In this document: positions 1 through 9,308 of the stretch, piece after piece | Numbering within the stretch: the first letter of the stretch is position 1 | Layout of the letters: each line of letters opens with the position of its first letter | Assembly: GCA_024638645.1 (NCBI GenBank) | Contig: JAHEJX010000021.1 | Coordinates: 1-47,178, forward strand | DNA: 47,178 nucleotides | Direction: 5' to 3' | From: Actinomycetes bacterium | Lineage (GTDB): Bacteria > Actinomycetota > Acidimicrobiia > Spongiisociales > UBA5794 | The notes under the pieces: model-generated | What the model was told of the DNA's origin: nothing | Databases searched by the model: none | The model's input: the letters and a program-made list of their open reading frames with translations, nothing else | Translations under genes and position numbers: made by a program

Positions 1-1412
1 CCCGAACCGGATCCGTACAACGTCATGACGGCCCCGACGTCCGTCTTGGTAGCAGTGTCCTCGCCTGGGATGCCCACAACCAGATCGGCATTGCCGTCTT
101 CGTTGAAGTCGCCGGCTGCGAGCGCCGACCCAAAACCGTCGCCGGGGCCCGGAGTGCCGCCGATGCCGGCGGTGGCTTCGCTGAACGTGGCGGCGGTGCC
201 GTCGAGGCCTGCGGCAGATCCATAGAGGATCGTGACGAGCCCAGCGCCCGGCTTGCCTTTGACCTTCTCTCCGGGCACGCCGACGGCAACGTCGGCATAT
301 CCGTCATTGTTGAAGTCGTCGACGGCAAGCGCTTCGCCGAACCGGTCGCCCACCTCAGCCGGCGTTGCGGCAGACGCCCTTGCCTGGTTCCAGAAGTTCT
401 CACCGGTTGCACTCAGGCCGCTTTCAGAACCCAGGATCAAGTTGATGGCGCCAGCGTTTGCTTTGCCGGCCACCGTCTCGCCGGGAACGCCGACGACCAG
501 ATCGTCGATCTCGTCACCGTCGACATCGCCGCATGCCGTTGCGAACCCGAATTGTTCTCCCGCCTTGGCCCTGCTGTCGACACCGGGCGTGCCCTGGGTG
601 ATCTGTTGTGCACCGTTTGCACGCAGGCCAGTGGCCGATCCGTAGATGACCGTTACCGAGCCGGCGTCGACCTTCGCGGATCCGTTCAAGTCCTCGCCAG
701 GAACACCGACCGCAAGGTCGTCGTAGCCATCGCCGTTGAAGTCGCATCCCGCCGTCTTGCCATGACCGAGTGGAGCATTGAGAACGGTGGCGGCCTGGAG
801 CGAGTCATACGGGTTGACGACGATTCCACCAGGTCTATGGAGCTCGAAGTGCAGATGCGGAGGGCTGCTTTCGGCGTTACCGCTGTCGCCGACCCAGCCG
901 ATCAGCTGGCCGGCCTCGATGCGGGCGCCGGGTGCAACTCCCGGAGCGAAACCCCAACCTTGACCGTCGTCGGTGCCCGGTGTGTCGTTGTTCAGGTGGA
1001 TATACCAAGACTCCCAGCCGTCGTCATGATTGATCTCGAACGCGCAGCAATCGCCGCCCTGCTCATCGTGCATCCAACCCACAAATCCGGATGCGACCGC
1101 CAGAACAGGTGTCATTTTTGGCTTGAGGATGTCGATACCTTCGTGAGTGCGGGGGCAAGAGGAGCCGCCACGGCAGTCACCGAAGTTGTTGCTGTAGTCG
1201 GCGCCGCCCTGGATTGGGAAGTACATGTCGTAAACGACAACTTCGGCTTCAGCGGTGCCGGGTGATGGCGCCGCGATAACGGATTCGTCGACGGGCTGCG
1301 GTTCGGAGATGATGGGATCATCGGCCGCAGAAGCGGCGGGAACGGACACTGCCAAGGCGGCAACGAGCGTGAGGACGAGAACGCGCGTCCTCGCAACTTG
1401 CCTGGAAGTCAT
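1..1412 (-). CDS. Secreted M23 (LytM-type) peptidase with FG-GAP repeats, 3' end outside the window
   Basis: I translated this frame by hand from an ATG at 1412 preceded by GGAGAGG; it stays open to the window edge (about 470 codons). Residues 1-30 form a signal peptide ending ASAA-D. A LytM/M23 domain lies at about 58-205 and keeps the zinc ligands: H90 and D94 in THEGID, and HLH at 186-188, with YIHL at 137-140. From about 222 come at least four FG-GAP/integrin-type repeats, each with a calcium-loop-like start (DFNGDGYDDLAVG and variants) followed by VGVPGE. M23 enzymes cut peptidoglycan cross-bridges or related peptides; FG-GAP repeats usually form a beta-propeller for adhesion. The likely product is a secreted peptidase with a binding propeller. 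Substrate and final length are unknown. Confidence 0.85.
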   Translation of the reverse strand, partial: MTSRQVARTRVLVLTLVAALAVSVPAASAADDPIISEPQPVDESVIAAPSPGTAEAEVVVYDMYFPIQGGADYSNNFGDCRGGSSCPRTHEGIDILKPKMTPVLAVASGFVGWMHDEQGGDCCAFEINHDDGWESWYIHLNNDTPGTDDGQGWGFAPGVAPGARIEAGQLIGWVGDSGNAESSPPHLHFELHRPGGIVVNPYDSLQAATVLNAPLGHGKTAGCDFNGDGYDDLAVGVPGEDLNGSAKVDAGSVTVIYGSATGLRANGAQQITQGTPGVDSRAKAGEQFGFATACGDVDGDEIDDLVVGVPGETVAGKANAGAINLILGSESGLSATGENFWNQARASAATPAEVGDRFGEALAVDDFNNDGYADVAVGVPGEKVKGKPGAGLVTILYGSAAGLDGTAATFSEATAGIGGTPGPGDGFGSALAAGDFNEDGNADLVVGIPGEDTATKTDVGAVMTLYGSGS

Positions 1413-1562
1413 CAACCTCTCCGATGTTCAGCGCTGCGCAGGGCCCAGCAGCCGGCCCTACCTAAGAGGTATCGACCAGCCCCCACGGGGTACTTGATAG
1501 CCAAAGTGGGTATATCGGCGAGAAAACCATTGGCGAAGACGGCGATAAGGACGAGTAGCACT

Positions 1563-2588
1563 TCACCCGAAATCGAGTGCCATCTGCCTGGTTGGTGGAG
1601 ATTTCGGCTTGGAAGGTGCCGGCTTCGGCGCCTCAGGCCGTATCGGTTCCGGCCCGCCCAACTCCCACAGCAGGTCGCCGATCTGCTTGCCGAGCCAGGC
1701 GCGGTACCCGGTGTCCGCTTGTCTGCCGCTACCCGAGTAAAGGTCGTCATACATCGGTAGCAGGTCGGGGCGATGGCTCGCGAGCCAATCGATGAAGTGG
1801 GCCCTGACGCCGGGACCGAGGTGCAAGGGGACGTGACCGACGCTCACGGCGCCCGCCTGCACGGCGGCTTTGACTGTGGCGTGTAGCTGCTCGGGGGAAT
1901 CTGAAATACCGGGTAACACGGGCCCCATCAAGACGCCCGATCTGATTCCCGCGGCGTTGAGCTTGGCGACGGACTCGATGCGGCGCATCGGATGGGGTGT
2001 GCCGGGCTCCGTGACTTTCCACACCGCTTCGTCAACCGTGCCGACTGAAAAATCCACGCGAACCTTCGCGCGGCTGGCCAACTGCTCGAGGACGTCCATG
2101 TCCCGCAACACCAGCGACGACTTCGTGAGGATCGACACTGGGTTGGCTCGTTCGACCATCACCTCGAGGAGGCCCCGCGTAAGCCGGTACTTGCCTTCGG
2201 CCGCTTGGTACGGATCAGTGTTCGTCCCCATCGCAATGAGGTCGCCACCCCACTTAGCCGGCGAGGTCTCGGCCCGAGCCCGTTCCACCGCGTTGCGTTT
2301 GACCACGATCTTGGTGTCGAAGTCGTCCGCGATATTGAGGCCCAGATAGTCGTGAGTGGGTCTGGCAAAGCAGTAGCTGCAACGATGACTGCACCCTCGG
2401 AATGCGTTGATGGTGTACTGGAACCCGAACCGCGGTGGGCCCGGCACCTTGTTGATGATCGTCTTGGCATCCACCTCGAGAAACTCGAGGCCCCTGTATT
2501 CGCCCTTTCCCACGACGCGTAATCCCTGCGGGAACAGTTCTTGCTCGTTGCTTTCGTTTGACGCCAGTGGCCATCGCAATCCACCCAT
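1563..2588 (-). CDS. Rv2578c-family radical SAM protein
   Basis: A 341-residue protein starting at ATG 2588. Its cluster motif CSHRCSYC (C66, C70, C73) is the CxxxCxxC signature that binds the 4Fe-4S cluster and S-adenosylmethionine. Flanking sequence (INAFRGC, then FARPTHDYLGL) matches the SplB-like group annotated as Rv2578c family in actinobacteria. The TIM-barrel core extends to about residue 270, followed by a proline/lysine-rich tail. The substrate of this group is not established, so no reaction is assigned. The gene runs in the same direction as the M23 peptidase, 150 nt upstream of it, and is divergent from the Tat-exported protein. Confidence 0.85.
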   Translation of the reverse strand: MGGLRWPLASNESNEQELFPQGLRVVGKGEYRGLEFLEVDAKTIINKVPGPPRFGFQYTINAFRGCSHRCSYCFARPTHDYLGLNIADDFDTKIVVKRNAVERARAETSPAKWGGDLIAMGTNTDPYQAAEGKYRLTRGLLEVMVERANPVSILTKSSLVLRDMDVLEQLASRAKVRVDFSVGTVDEAVWKVTEPGTPHPMRRIESVAKLNAAGIRSGVLMGPVLPGISDSPEQLHATVKAAVQAGAVSVGHVPLHLGPGVRAHFIDWLASHRPDLLPMYDDLYSGSGRQADTGYRAWLGKQIGDLLWELGGPEPIRPEAPKPAPSKPKSPPTRQMALDFG

Positions 2589-2687
2589 CAGTGCACCATA
2601 TCGAACGTATGTTCGGTTTTCAAACTTCCTTCCTAAACGCGCTCCGTGTTCGGTAGGTTTCGAAAGACCGTGATGGGAGGAGACGGT

Positions 2688-3596
2688 ATGGATGTAGCTG
2701 CGCTACAAGCCGCTCACTTGAGCAGGCGACGATTCATTGGCGGCGTGGGGGCGGCCGCAGCCGTTGGCACGGCGGCGACGCTCGGCGGGATGAGCCCTGC
2801 GCTCGCCTCGCCGAGCCACCATCACCATGCCCGCCATGTCTTCAGTAATCGCCCGGCGCCAAACGCAATCGAACAGTCGGTAGAAGGTGGGGGTCCACCA
2901 CCTTTCGACTTCATTCACTGGCTCCTACCCGGCCCCGCCGGTGCGACAACGCAGATCCTGGAGCTGCCTGCGTTCGGCCTCGACGTGGACCCGAGCACCG
3001 TTGGTGACTACAACGGATTCACGACATATGCGGTACTTGCAGGGAAGGCCGAGGATCGAAGGGGCAACGAGTACCTGACGGAATTGGACGTCCGCGTGAT
3101 GGACGGCCAATACAAGGTTGACGGCCAACGCTATTTCGGCACGTTCGGGTTCTTCTGATTTGACCTGTTCGACCCCAGTTTGGGGGCAGCAGGCCAAGTA
3201 CACGATTTCAACCCCGGCATCCTCCCGAACCATCTGTTCTGGACGATGGAGTTGCCGAGCGGAGCGTTCCGGCGCAACAAGAATGGCACCAGAGCACGGC
3301 TCGTGGTCAATCACCTTCCAATGCCCAACACGTTCTTCTATTCGAACAACGTGTCGGTGGCGGGCGAGATCAGTGTCGATATCGTGTGGGAGGCCACAGG
3401 ACCGTCAGTGCGACGGGGCAACGGCCTCGATGCGGAAGAACCGTACTGGGACAAGTTCATCGGCCACTTCCGCGACGCCAAGGCGCACGGAAAGGGCGGC
3501 GGAGCTCACACCGGATTCAAGTTCAGCACGGGAATGCTGAGCTCTGACGGCTTCTACGCCTCGATGGGCAGAGAACGAAACGGCGTCTATCTATAG
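2688..3596 (+). pseudogene. Tat-exported protein of unknown function, interrupted by an in-frame TGA
   Basis: ATG 2688 has a strong ribosome site (GGGAGGAG, about 7 nt away); the in-frame GTG at 2646 is less likely. Residues 12-41 form a twin-arginine signal peptide (SRRRFIGG, a hydrophobic alanine-rich stretch, then ALA-S). The frame reaches TGA at 3156-3158 after 156 codons and then continues in exactly the same frame, without a shift, to TAG at 3594-3596, giving about 145 more codons of protein-like sequence. The parts read smoothly across the stop (FGTFGFF, stop, FDLFDPSL), so one ancestral gene of about 302 codons was probably split by TGG-to-TGA, or the base is a sequencing error. I do not recognise the family. 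A perfect hairpin follows at 3619. Confidence 0.7.
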
Positions 3597-3618
3597 CCCA
3601 CCGTCTAGGGGGAATTAG

Positions 3619-3648
3619 GAAGAGGGAGCGCTTCGGCGCTCCCTCTTC
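3619..3648. terminator. Perfect 13-bp hairpin with TTCG loop
   Basis: GAAGAGGGAGCGC and its exact complement flank a TTCG tetraloop, 22 nt after the stop of the Tat-exported gene. There is no T-run, so it is either a bidirectional terminator of the high-GC type or an mRNA-stabilising hairpin. Confidence 0.7.
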
Positions 3649-3649
3649 G

Positions 3650-3880
3650 GTATCCGGTATCCCGTATCCAGACTCGGCGCTGCGCCGCGGACCCGCTGCC
3701 CACCGCAACGGAAACCAGGGGACCGAAAGGGGAAAGGCTCCGCCGTGCCCTTGCGTCGAAGCGAGTGACACGTGGGCGAGCCTCAGGAACGAGAGCGGCC
3801 GAGCGGCCGCACAACTGAGAGGGAGGCGGGCGTGCCCGCCGAGCGAGATGCTCGATCGAATCCAGATTCGATCGAAACCC
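3650..3880 (-). repeat. Dispersed intergenic element, copy A (heptamers plus about 200 bp)
   Basis: Three tandem heptamers (GTATCCG, GTATCCC, GTATCCA) occupy 3650-3670. The sequence that follows shares ordered blocks with 17606-17808: AGGGGACCGAAAGGGGA at about 3718-3734, CCCTTGCGTCGAAGCGAG near 3748-3765, a GCGGCCG...GCGGCCGC block near 3796, and a terminal inverted repeat ATCGAATC-CA-GATTCGAT near 3855-3872. The element lies directly downstream of tRNA-Asn on the minus strand. No ORF in it looks coding. Confidence 0.55.
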
Positions 3881-3881
3881 G

Positions 3882-3954
3882 CTCCGGGGGTGGGACTCGA
3901 ACCCACAACCTGCGGATTAACAGTCCGACGCTCTGCCGATTGAGCTACCCCGGA
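3882..3954 (-). tRNA. tRNA-Asn (anticodon GTT)
   Basis: The minus strand folds as a complete 73-nt cloverleaf without encoded CCA. The acceptor stem pairs TCCGGGG with CCCCGGA, with discriminator G. The D arm contains AGCTCAATCGGCAGAGC. The anticodon loop is CTGTTAA, giving GTT. The T arm carries GGTTCGAGTCCC. This is the only tRNA I find in the window. Repeat element copy A lies just downstream. Confidence 0.95.
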
Positions 3955-4018
3955 AGGAAAGTGGCGGCCGGAATGGTATCACGGCCCACACAGGCGCAGT
4001 TCCCTAATCGGTGCCACA

Positions 4019-4255
4019 ATGGTCAACATGAAGGGGAGAACCGGATTCATCATCGGCGTCGGTGTCGGCTACTTGCTCGGGGCGAGGGCCGGCAGGGAAC
4101 GCTACGACCAGATCAAGACCGCCACGGCCAAGATCACCGAACAAGAACAGGTGCAGGTCGCGTTGGAAGCAACCGCCGAGCCTCGCTCGAGGGCCCAAGA
4201 GCTGTTCGCCAAGGGCCTCCGCTCGGCAAGCACGGCACTCCGCAACGCCACCTGA
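4019..4255 (+). CDS. YtxH-like small membrane protein
   Basis: A 78-residue protein with one N-terminal membrane helix (about residues 8-21, GFIIGVGVGYLLGA) followed by GARAGRERYDQI. That helix-GARAGRERY junction is typical of actinobacterial YtxH-like proteins, whose function is not well defined. The rest is a charged cytoplasmic helix. ATG 4019 and ATG 4028 are both possible starts; neither has a clear ribosome site. It is divergent from tRNA-Asn. Confidence 0.75.
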   Translation: MVNMKGRTGFIIGVGVGYLLGARAGRERYDQIKTATAKITEQEQVQVALEATAEPRSRAQELFAKGLRSASTALRNAT

Positions 4256-4681
4256 TTCTCAGTTGAGCGGTAGCTGCTCGACCCTTGCGTTCGGCCTGAG
4301 TTGAATCGGCTCTTACTCGAGTACGGCGCTGCGCAAGACTGAGTTGCGCCGATGCCGGCGTCGATAGCGGAGCCCAGACCTGCCCTGCCCAATTCGGGTT
4401 AGGCGTTAGGCCGAAACAGTTCCCAGCCAGAGGCGATCTCATCTTGCCCCGGCCACAATCCGTTTCGTGAATGGTGGAGTGGGGTTGATTGTCGGCTGCG
4501 TCTGCGCCGTCGCGCTCGCAAGGAGCATCCGGCGGCCCCCTTCAGGGGCGACGAATACTCTGAACCACCGGTCGATCACGGACCAACCATGCAGGACCGA
4601 TTCCGTTGAGGTGTTTGGTTCCCGGCCGCGAAGCGTTCTCGCAAGAGGCATCGGCGCTGTCTGCGGACCGGGGCAGCGTCG
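4256..4681. other. 426-bp stretch without a convincing gene
   Basis: Reading frames on both strands here have atypical composition and no recognisable motif, and the longest (minus strand, reaching 5347) is antisense to the next gene. I see no tRNA, strong terminator or tandem repeat. It presumably carries the promoter of the membrane protein at 4682. Confidence 0.5.
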
Positions 4682-6028
4682 ATGAGGCACGGCGAAGTCA
4701 ACCGCATCCAACGCGAAGTGACCCGCAACGACTGGAGAGCCAGGACACACTCGGACGGCAGCATCGACGTCGGAGTCGCAGCGACACGAACCGTCCGCCG
4801 AGATCCCAACCGAGTTCAAACGCCTCTTTCTCCGGCAGCATTCTTCGCCGCCATCTTCCTCCCGCTGCTGGTGCTGTATCTCGCAACCGCCCAGTGGCAT
4901 GCGCCGTACGGTGTCGACGCAACGGCGAACGCACTGACCGCATTCGAGCTGGCAACCGGTGGGGACGTTGTCTTCGAAGACCACACCGATCTTCTTGCCC
5001 CCCACTTCCGGGGAAGGGGGGCATGGCTCACCGGAGACAAGAACGGGCAGGCGGTGTCGCAATACCCCCCGGGCGCCGCGTTGCTCGCCGCACCGGTCTA
5101 CGCGATTTGGCCCGACCGGGCTCCGCAGCGCTGGGAGGGACAGGTGGATGAATTCACCGTGAGCTTCACAACTCCGCCGATCGGCCCCGCCGCCATCACG
5201 GCAGCAGTAGCGGTTGCGGCGGGCCTCGCAATGCTCGGACTGGCAATCCGACCCCTCACTGATGATCGAGTGGCAATGGGCGCCGTCTACGTCCTGGCAT
5301 TGGCAACGGGAGTATGGACCGTGGCTGCCGACAGGCTCTGGCTCCACTCGGCCGACGTCATGTACCTGTCAGCGGGTTTGTATCTATCGGGGCGGCGAAC
5401 TCTGGCGGGCGGGCTGTCATTCGGTATGGCCGCGCTCACCCGTCCGCACACGATGCTGATTGCGGCCGGAGCTGGCCTCGGCCGAGCATTCGATGCGAGG
5501 CGATGGAGCCCTGCTCTGTGGATCGGCATCGGGACGGCAACTGGTATCGCGGTTCTCATCGCGTACAACCTGGCTGTGTTCGGGACGGCCTCGTTGTCAG
5601 GCGGATACGAGCTGAATGCCGCAGATTTCATCACGGCTACCAAGGTGGATTTCTTACCAAACGTATTCGGCGCATTCTTCGATCTGCGCCGCGGCATCTT
5701 CATCTACTCGCCGTTCCTCCTGGTGCTTCTGCCAGGGCTGCGGACCGGTTGGAAGGCTTCTCCGAGTTGGGTGCAGGGCGCAGCGCTCGGGGGGATTGCA
5801 TACTTGGTTGTTCAGCTGGCGGCGAACCGTTTCTCCGGGGGCGGCGGGTTCTGGGGATATCGTTATCCGATCGAAGCACTGGTGGCGGTCACACCCTTGC
5901 TCACCGTCGCCTACTCGGAATGGACGAGCCGCACGACACGACGGCGCCGCTTGTTTGCGATCGCGCTGGGCACGGCGTTCGCGATCCATCTTGTGGGCGC
6001 GCTGAACTGCTTCACAGATCTCTGCTGA
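4682..6028 (+). CDS. Polytopic membrane protein, GT-C-like (candidate lipid-linked-sugar glycosyltransferase)
   Basis: A 448-residue protein with about 49 polar residues, then roughly nine or ten hydrophobic segments beginning at about residue 50 (SPAAFFAAIFLPLLVLYLAT). The first extracytoplasmic loop carries an acidic pattern (YGVDATANALTAFELATGGD, later QYPPGAALLAAP) like the catalytic loop of GT-C/family 39 enzymes, which use polyprenyl-phosphate sugars. LRRGIFIYSPF near the C-terminal third also recurs in such actinobacterial proteins. The acceptor cannot be told. ATG 4682 gives a long polar leader, so the true start could lie downstream. It converges on rpoD with only 9 bp between the stop codons. 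Confidence 0.55.
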   Translation: MRHGEVNRIQREVTRNDWRARTHSDGSIDVGVAATRTVRRDPNRVQTPLSPAAFFAAIFLPLLVLYLATAQWHAPYGVDATANALTAFELATGGDVVFEDHTDLLAPHFRGRGAWLTGDKNGQAVSQYPPGAALLAAPVYAIWPDRAPQRWEGQVDEFTVSFTTPPIGPAAITAAVAVAAGLAMLGLAIRPLTDDRVAMGAVYVLALATGVWTVAADRLWLHSADVMYLSAGLYLSGRRTLAGGLSFGMAALTRPHTMLIAAGAGLGRAFDARRWSPALWIGIGTATGIAVLIAYNLAVFGTASLSGGYELNAADFITATKVDFLPNVFGAFFDLRRGIFIYSPFLLVLLPGLRTGWKASPSWVQGAALGGIAYLVVQLAANRFSGGGGFWGYRYPIEALVAVTPLLTVAYSEWTSRTTRRRRLFAIALGTAFAIHLVGALNCFTDLC

Positions 6029-6037
6029 GGTCCCGGG

Positions 6038-7177
6038 TCAGGCGCCCTCGAGATATCCCTCGAGCCGCTTGGCTCGGGCCGGCTGACGCAGCTTCGCCAA
6101 AGCCTTGGTCTCGATCTGGCGGATGCGCTCGCGAGTGACCTTGAAGTGCGAGCCCACTTCTTCGAGAGTTCGGATCTTGCCGTCGGCAAGTCCGAAGCGC
6201 ATCACCAGCACTTGACGCTCGCGATCATTGAGGCCTTCGAGGGCGAGCCCGAGGTACTCCTGGAGCAGGCGGAACGATGCGGCCTCGACGGGCACCTGGG
6301 CATCGGTGTCCTCGACGAAGTCGCCGAGGGTGGAGTCGTCCTCTTCACCGAGTGGAGTCTCTAACGACACGGGGTCCTGCGCAATCCGGCGCAGCTCGGA
6401 CACGCGGCCGGGTTCGACATCCATCTCGGAAGCGACCTCTTCGATCGTGGGCTCGCGTCCGAGATCCTGCAACAGCGAACGCTGCGCCCTGATGAGCTTG
6501 TTGATCGTTTCGACCATGTGGACCGGTACACGAATGGTGCGGGCCTGATCGGCGAGAGCACGCGTTACCGCCTGGCGAATCCACCAGGTGGCGTACGTCG
6601 AGAACTTGAAACCTTTGCGATAGTCGAATTTTTCGACAGCGCGGATCAGGCCGAGGTTGCCCTCTTGGATCAAGTCGAGCAGCGACAAACCCCGGCCCAC
6701 ATACTTCTTTGCGATCGAAACGACGAGGCGCAAGTTGGCTTCGACGAGACGCTTGCGGGCCCGATCGGCTTGGCGCGATGCCCGCTGCAGGAAGATGCGC
6801 TCGTCGGGCGTCATGCCGTCTGTGTCATCGACGAGACGATCGTCGGCGCGGAGTCCCGCTTCCATCTGCATGGACAGCTCGACCTCTTGCTGTGGTGTGA
6901 GCAGTGGGTAGCGGCCGATCTCCTGCAGATACATGCGGACCGGGTCCGAGACGTGGACGAGCTCGTCGTTCGACAGGGCGGTGGCGGCGAGAGCGTCTTC
7001 GGAATCTTCACGAATGGTGATGCTGCGCTCCCGGAGCGCAAGGAACACGTTGTCAAAGGACTCTGGCGGGGCCTCGGCGTCTTCCAGCTCCTGCTGGACC
7101 TCGGTCATGACGAGGAAGCCGCGCTGCTTGCCGCGCTGGACTAGGTCTTCGAGGACCCTGGCAGCAACTTCGTTCAA
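6038..7177 (-). CDS. rpoD: RNA polymerase primary sigma factor (RpoD/SigA)
   Basis: A 379-residue group 1 sigma factor that directs RNA polymerase to housekeeping promoters. Region 1.2 is visible at [17 protein letters not shown]. Region 2 carries [20 protein letters not shown] and the -10-binding segment around [13 protein letters not shown]. Region 3 follows, and region 4.2 has the helix-turn-helix [20 protein letters not shown]. Region 1.1 is short (about 60-70 residues), making it smaller than most actinobacterial SigA proteins. The TTG start at 7177 overlaps the dnaG stop by 4 nt, so the two are translationally coupled in the classical dnaG-rpoD order. Confidence 0.95.
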   Translation of the reverse strand: MNEVAARVLEDLVQRGKQRGFLVMTEVQQELEDAEAPPESFDNVFLALRERSITIREDSEDALAATALSNDELVHVSDPVRMYLQEIGRYPLLTPQQEVELSMQMEAGLRADDRLVDDTDGMTPDERIFLQRASRQADRARKRLVEANLRLVVSIAKKYVGRGLSLLDLIQEGNLGLIRAVEKFDYRKGFKFSTYATWWIRQAVTRALADQARTIRVPVHMVETINKLIRAQRSLLQDLGREPTIEEVASEMDVEPGRVSELRRIAQDPVSLETPLGEEDDSTLGDFVEDTDAQVPVEAASFRLLQEYLGLALEGLNDRERQVLVMRFGLADGKIRTLEEVGSHFKVTRERIRQIETKALAKLRQPARAKRLEGYLEGA

Positions 7178-8961
7178 CCTTCACTCCCCTGCTCGCGTAG
7201 CCGGCGGCGTTGCCGCTCTAACGCTATCAATTGACCAAACCGGTCGGAATACTCCTGCGAAGCCGGATCGACTGCCTCGAGAGCACGCCTCTCCTCTTCG
7301 ATTCGGCGCTCTACTGCACCCACCTTGAGTCTATTAACGACAGAATCCAAGGATTCCAATGGACGGCCTTCCATAGCAATGCGTCGCAAGAGCACGGCGG
7401 CGGGCCGTTCGTCTTCGCTGAAGAGTGCGCCGAGGTCCGGCTGCTCTGTGGCCGGCAGCCCGGCCACGGCGGGGCCGATGATCTCATACGCCCTGAGATG
7501 ATCCGGGTTGGAGAACCACAAGGGATCGATCTCAGCGTCGCCGGTTGAGTTGGCGAGGAGCAAACGCAGCAGCTCGATCTCGGCCTTCTCCTGCCCACTG
7601 AGGCGCTTCGATTGGCGAGGCCGCTCGTCGGGCTCCGGCGGAGGCTCCATGTCCGGGGGTTCGTCACGACGCTCTGCGGCCGGTCGGCGCCGCATTGCCT
7701 GTTCAACCATCTCGAGATCCACGCCGGTCCGCCGCGACAGCAACACGGCGTACTCGTGGCGCACGACGGCGTCAGGGTGTTGTTGAATGAGTGGCGCCAC
7801 CGCCCGGACCGCTCTGCCACGCGCTTCTGCCTCATGCAGATCGAATTCGGCCAGGTCACGCTCGATGCGGAACTGGAGCAGCGGCGTGGACTCTTCAACC
7901 GATTTCATCATCGCCTCGGCGTCGCCGTCGGCGACCAGGTCCGCTGGGTCGCGACCTTGCGGGAAGGTCGCGACTCGCAGATCGAGATCGCCGGGCACCG
8001 ACTTGTCGAAGCCGCGCAGGGCTGCTCCAGCGCCTGCTTCGTCAGCGTCAAACGCCAAGACCACCCTCTCCGAGAATCGCCGAAGCAGGTCGAGGTGATC
8101 CTGCCCGAGGGCGGTGCCACATGTAGCGACCGCAATGGGATGGCCGGCGAGGTGGAATGCAATGACGTCCGTATAGCCCTCGACGACAACGGCCTCGTCC
8201 CGACGGACGATGGCTGACTTGGACCAGTTCAGTCCATAGAGGAGTCGAGACTTGTGGTAGATCGGAGATTCGGATGAGTTGAGATACTTGGGGCCGTCAC
8301 CTTCGAGGAGTCGTGCCCCAAATCCGACAGGATCGCCTCTCAGGTCGTAGATCGGAAACATCAGGCGGCCGCGGAATCGGTCGATCAGCTTTCCGTTGCG
8401 GCCCCGGCTGGCGAGTCCAGCAGTGATGATGGCGGCGTCGGGGACCTCGAGCTTGACGAGGTGATCGGCTAGCTCGCCCCAACCTGGCGGCGAGAAGCCC
8501 AGCTGAAACGACTCCACGACGTCGGCGTCGTATCCGCGGCTGCGTAGGTAGGCCCTGGCTCCGGCCGCGTCGTCGGCGTTGCGCAGCCGATCGTTGAAGA
8601 AATCGACCGCGGCCTGAGTGGCGCCTATCAGCGACTCACGACGACCACGCCGCCTCTTGGCGTCCGGATCCTCCGTGAGTGTCACACCTACGCGCCGGGC
8701 CAGGAGCTCGAGCGCTCCGACGAAGTCGAGGTTGTGTGTCTCCTGGACCCACTGGAAAACGTCGCCACCCTTGCCACAGCCAAAGCAGTGGTACAAGCCA
8801 CGGGCCGGATCGATGGACAGTGAAGGAGTCTTTTCCTGGTGAAAGGGACATACGGCCATAACGCTACGGCCCGTCTTCTTCACCTTGGTGACTTCCGCGG
8901 CCAGCTCCGCAAGATCGGTTCTATCTCGAACCTTGTCGATGTCTTCTCTCGAGTAAGCCAC
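7174..8961 (-). CDS. dnaG: DNA primase
   Basis: Primase making RNA primers at the replication fork. From the GTG at 8961 it is 595 residues. The CHC2 zinc finger has C38, H41, C59 and C62 (CPFH, CFGC). The TOPRIM core shows VVVEGYTDV and AFDADEAG, and a helicase-binding C-terminal domain follows. The frame is open to a start at 9045 (28 extra residues), but alignment with other primases places the N-terminus at [16 protein letters not shown], and a TACACT box ends 6 nt before the GTG, which suggests a leaderless transcript. It is coupled to rpoD downstream. Confidence 0.93.
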   Translation of the reverse strand: MAYSREDIDKVRDRTDLAELAAEVTKVKKTGRSVMAVCPFHQEKTPSLSIDPARGLYHCFGCGKGGDVFQWVQETHNLDFVGALELLARRVGVTLTEDPDAKRRRGRRESLIGATQAAVDFFNDRLRNADDAAGARAYLRSRGYDADVVESFQLGFSPPGWGELADHLVKLEVPDAAIITAGLASRGRNGKLIDRFRGRLMFPIYDLRGDPVGFGARLLEGDGPKYLNSSESPIYHKSRLLYGLNWSKSAIVRRDEAVVVEGYTDVIAFHLAGHPIAVATCGTALGQDHLDLLRRFSERVVLAFDADEAGAGAALRGFDKSVPGDLDLRVATFPQGRDPADLVADGDAEAMMKSVEESTPLLQFRIERDLAEFDLHEAEARGRAVRAVAPLIQQHPDAVVRHEYAVLLSRRTGVDLEMVEQAMRRRPAAERRDEPPDMEPPPEPDERPRQSKRLSGQEKAEIELLRLLLANSTGDAEIDPLWFSNPDHLRAYEIIGPAVAGLPATEQPDLGALFSEDERPAAVLLRRIAMEGRPLESLDSVVNRLKVGAVERRIEEERRALEAVDPASQEYSDRFGQLIALERQRRRLREQGSEG

Positions 8962-8967
8962 GAGGCG

Positions 8968-8973
8968 AGTGTA
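8968..8973 (-). promoter_or_regulatory. Predicted -10 box of dnaG-rpoD, leaderless
   Basis: TACACT on the minus strand, 6 nt upstream of the dnaG GTG. This spacing puts the transcription start at or next to the start codon. No ribosome-binding site is present. Confidence 0.55.
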
Positions 8974-9294
8974 GGCCCGGGCCATAAGTGCGCTCACCGT
9001 ACACTCGCCCACGATGGAGATCCCCGTTGGCGCCGCGGCGAGCACCCCAATTTCGACAAGATGCCGATTTCAAAAGGTGACCCGGCGTTCGAAGAGGAAC
9101 TGATGGTGACTGGCAGCTACTTCCGCACGTCACACGACCATGTCGCCTACCCGAACTTGGCGGCATCCAGCGCCGGCATTTCCCGACGCTCCGGAGCTCG
9201 AATCAGTCGGCCCCAGAGATGACCGAAGCGGCTCACAGGCTCATCCGGGCTGCGCAGGCATTTGCAGCGCACGGGTGACGGGAGCCGACACACC

Positions 9295-9300
9295 TACACT
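9295..9300 (+). promoter_or_regulatory. Predicted -10 box, leaderless gene at 9309
   Basis: TACACT ends 8 nt before ATG 9309 and is followed by CGCC, as before dnaG. An identical arrangement, also with 8 nt spacing, lies at 9000-9005 before ATG 9014. I see no convincing -35 hexamer. Confidence 0.5.
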
Positions 9301-9308
9301 CGCCGACC

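Larger units (their letters stand above)
8962..9308. other. Divergent promoter region between dnaG and the next gene, possible gene remnant
   Basis: TACACTCGCC occurs three times, each just before a start codon: minus strand before dnaG, plus strand at 9000-9009 before ATG 9014, and plus strand at 9295-9304 before ATG 9309. ATG 9014 opens only a 28-codon frame. Another frame, from ATG 9061 to 9222, encodes 53 residues (MPISKGDPAFEEELMVTG...) that read like protein but match nothing I know. A decayed small gene is possible. Confidence 0.4.

Noticed and set aside
1413..1562. Possible riboswitch in the leader of the M23 peptidase gene (M23 genes can carry c-di-AMP riboswitches)
   Set aside because: Two small hairpins are present (AGGGCC...GGCCCT; TACCT-CTT-AGGTA), but I could not match the conserved ydaO core. 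An Infernal search against Rfam would decide.
3156..3158. TGA read as selenocysteine
   Set aside because: No selenoprotein family resemblance and no SECIS-like hairpin directly after the codon.
4439..5347. 302-codon minus-strand frame
   Set aside because: Cysteine/arginine-rich and mostly antisense to the membrane protein gene; no motif.
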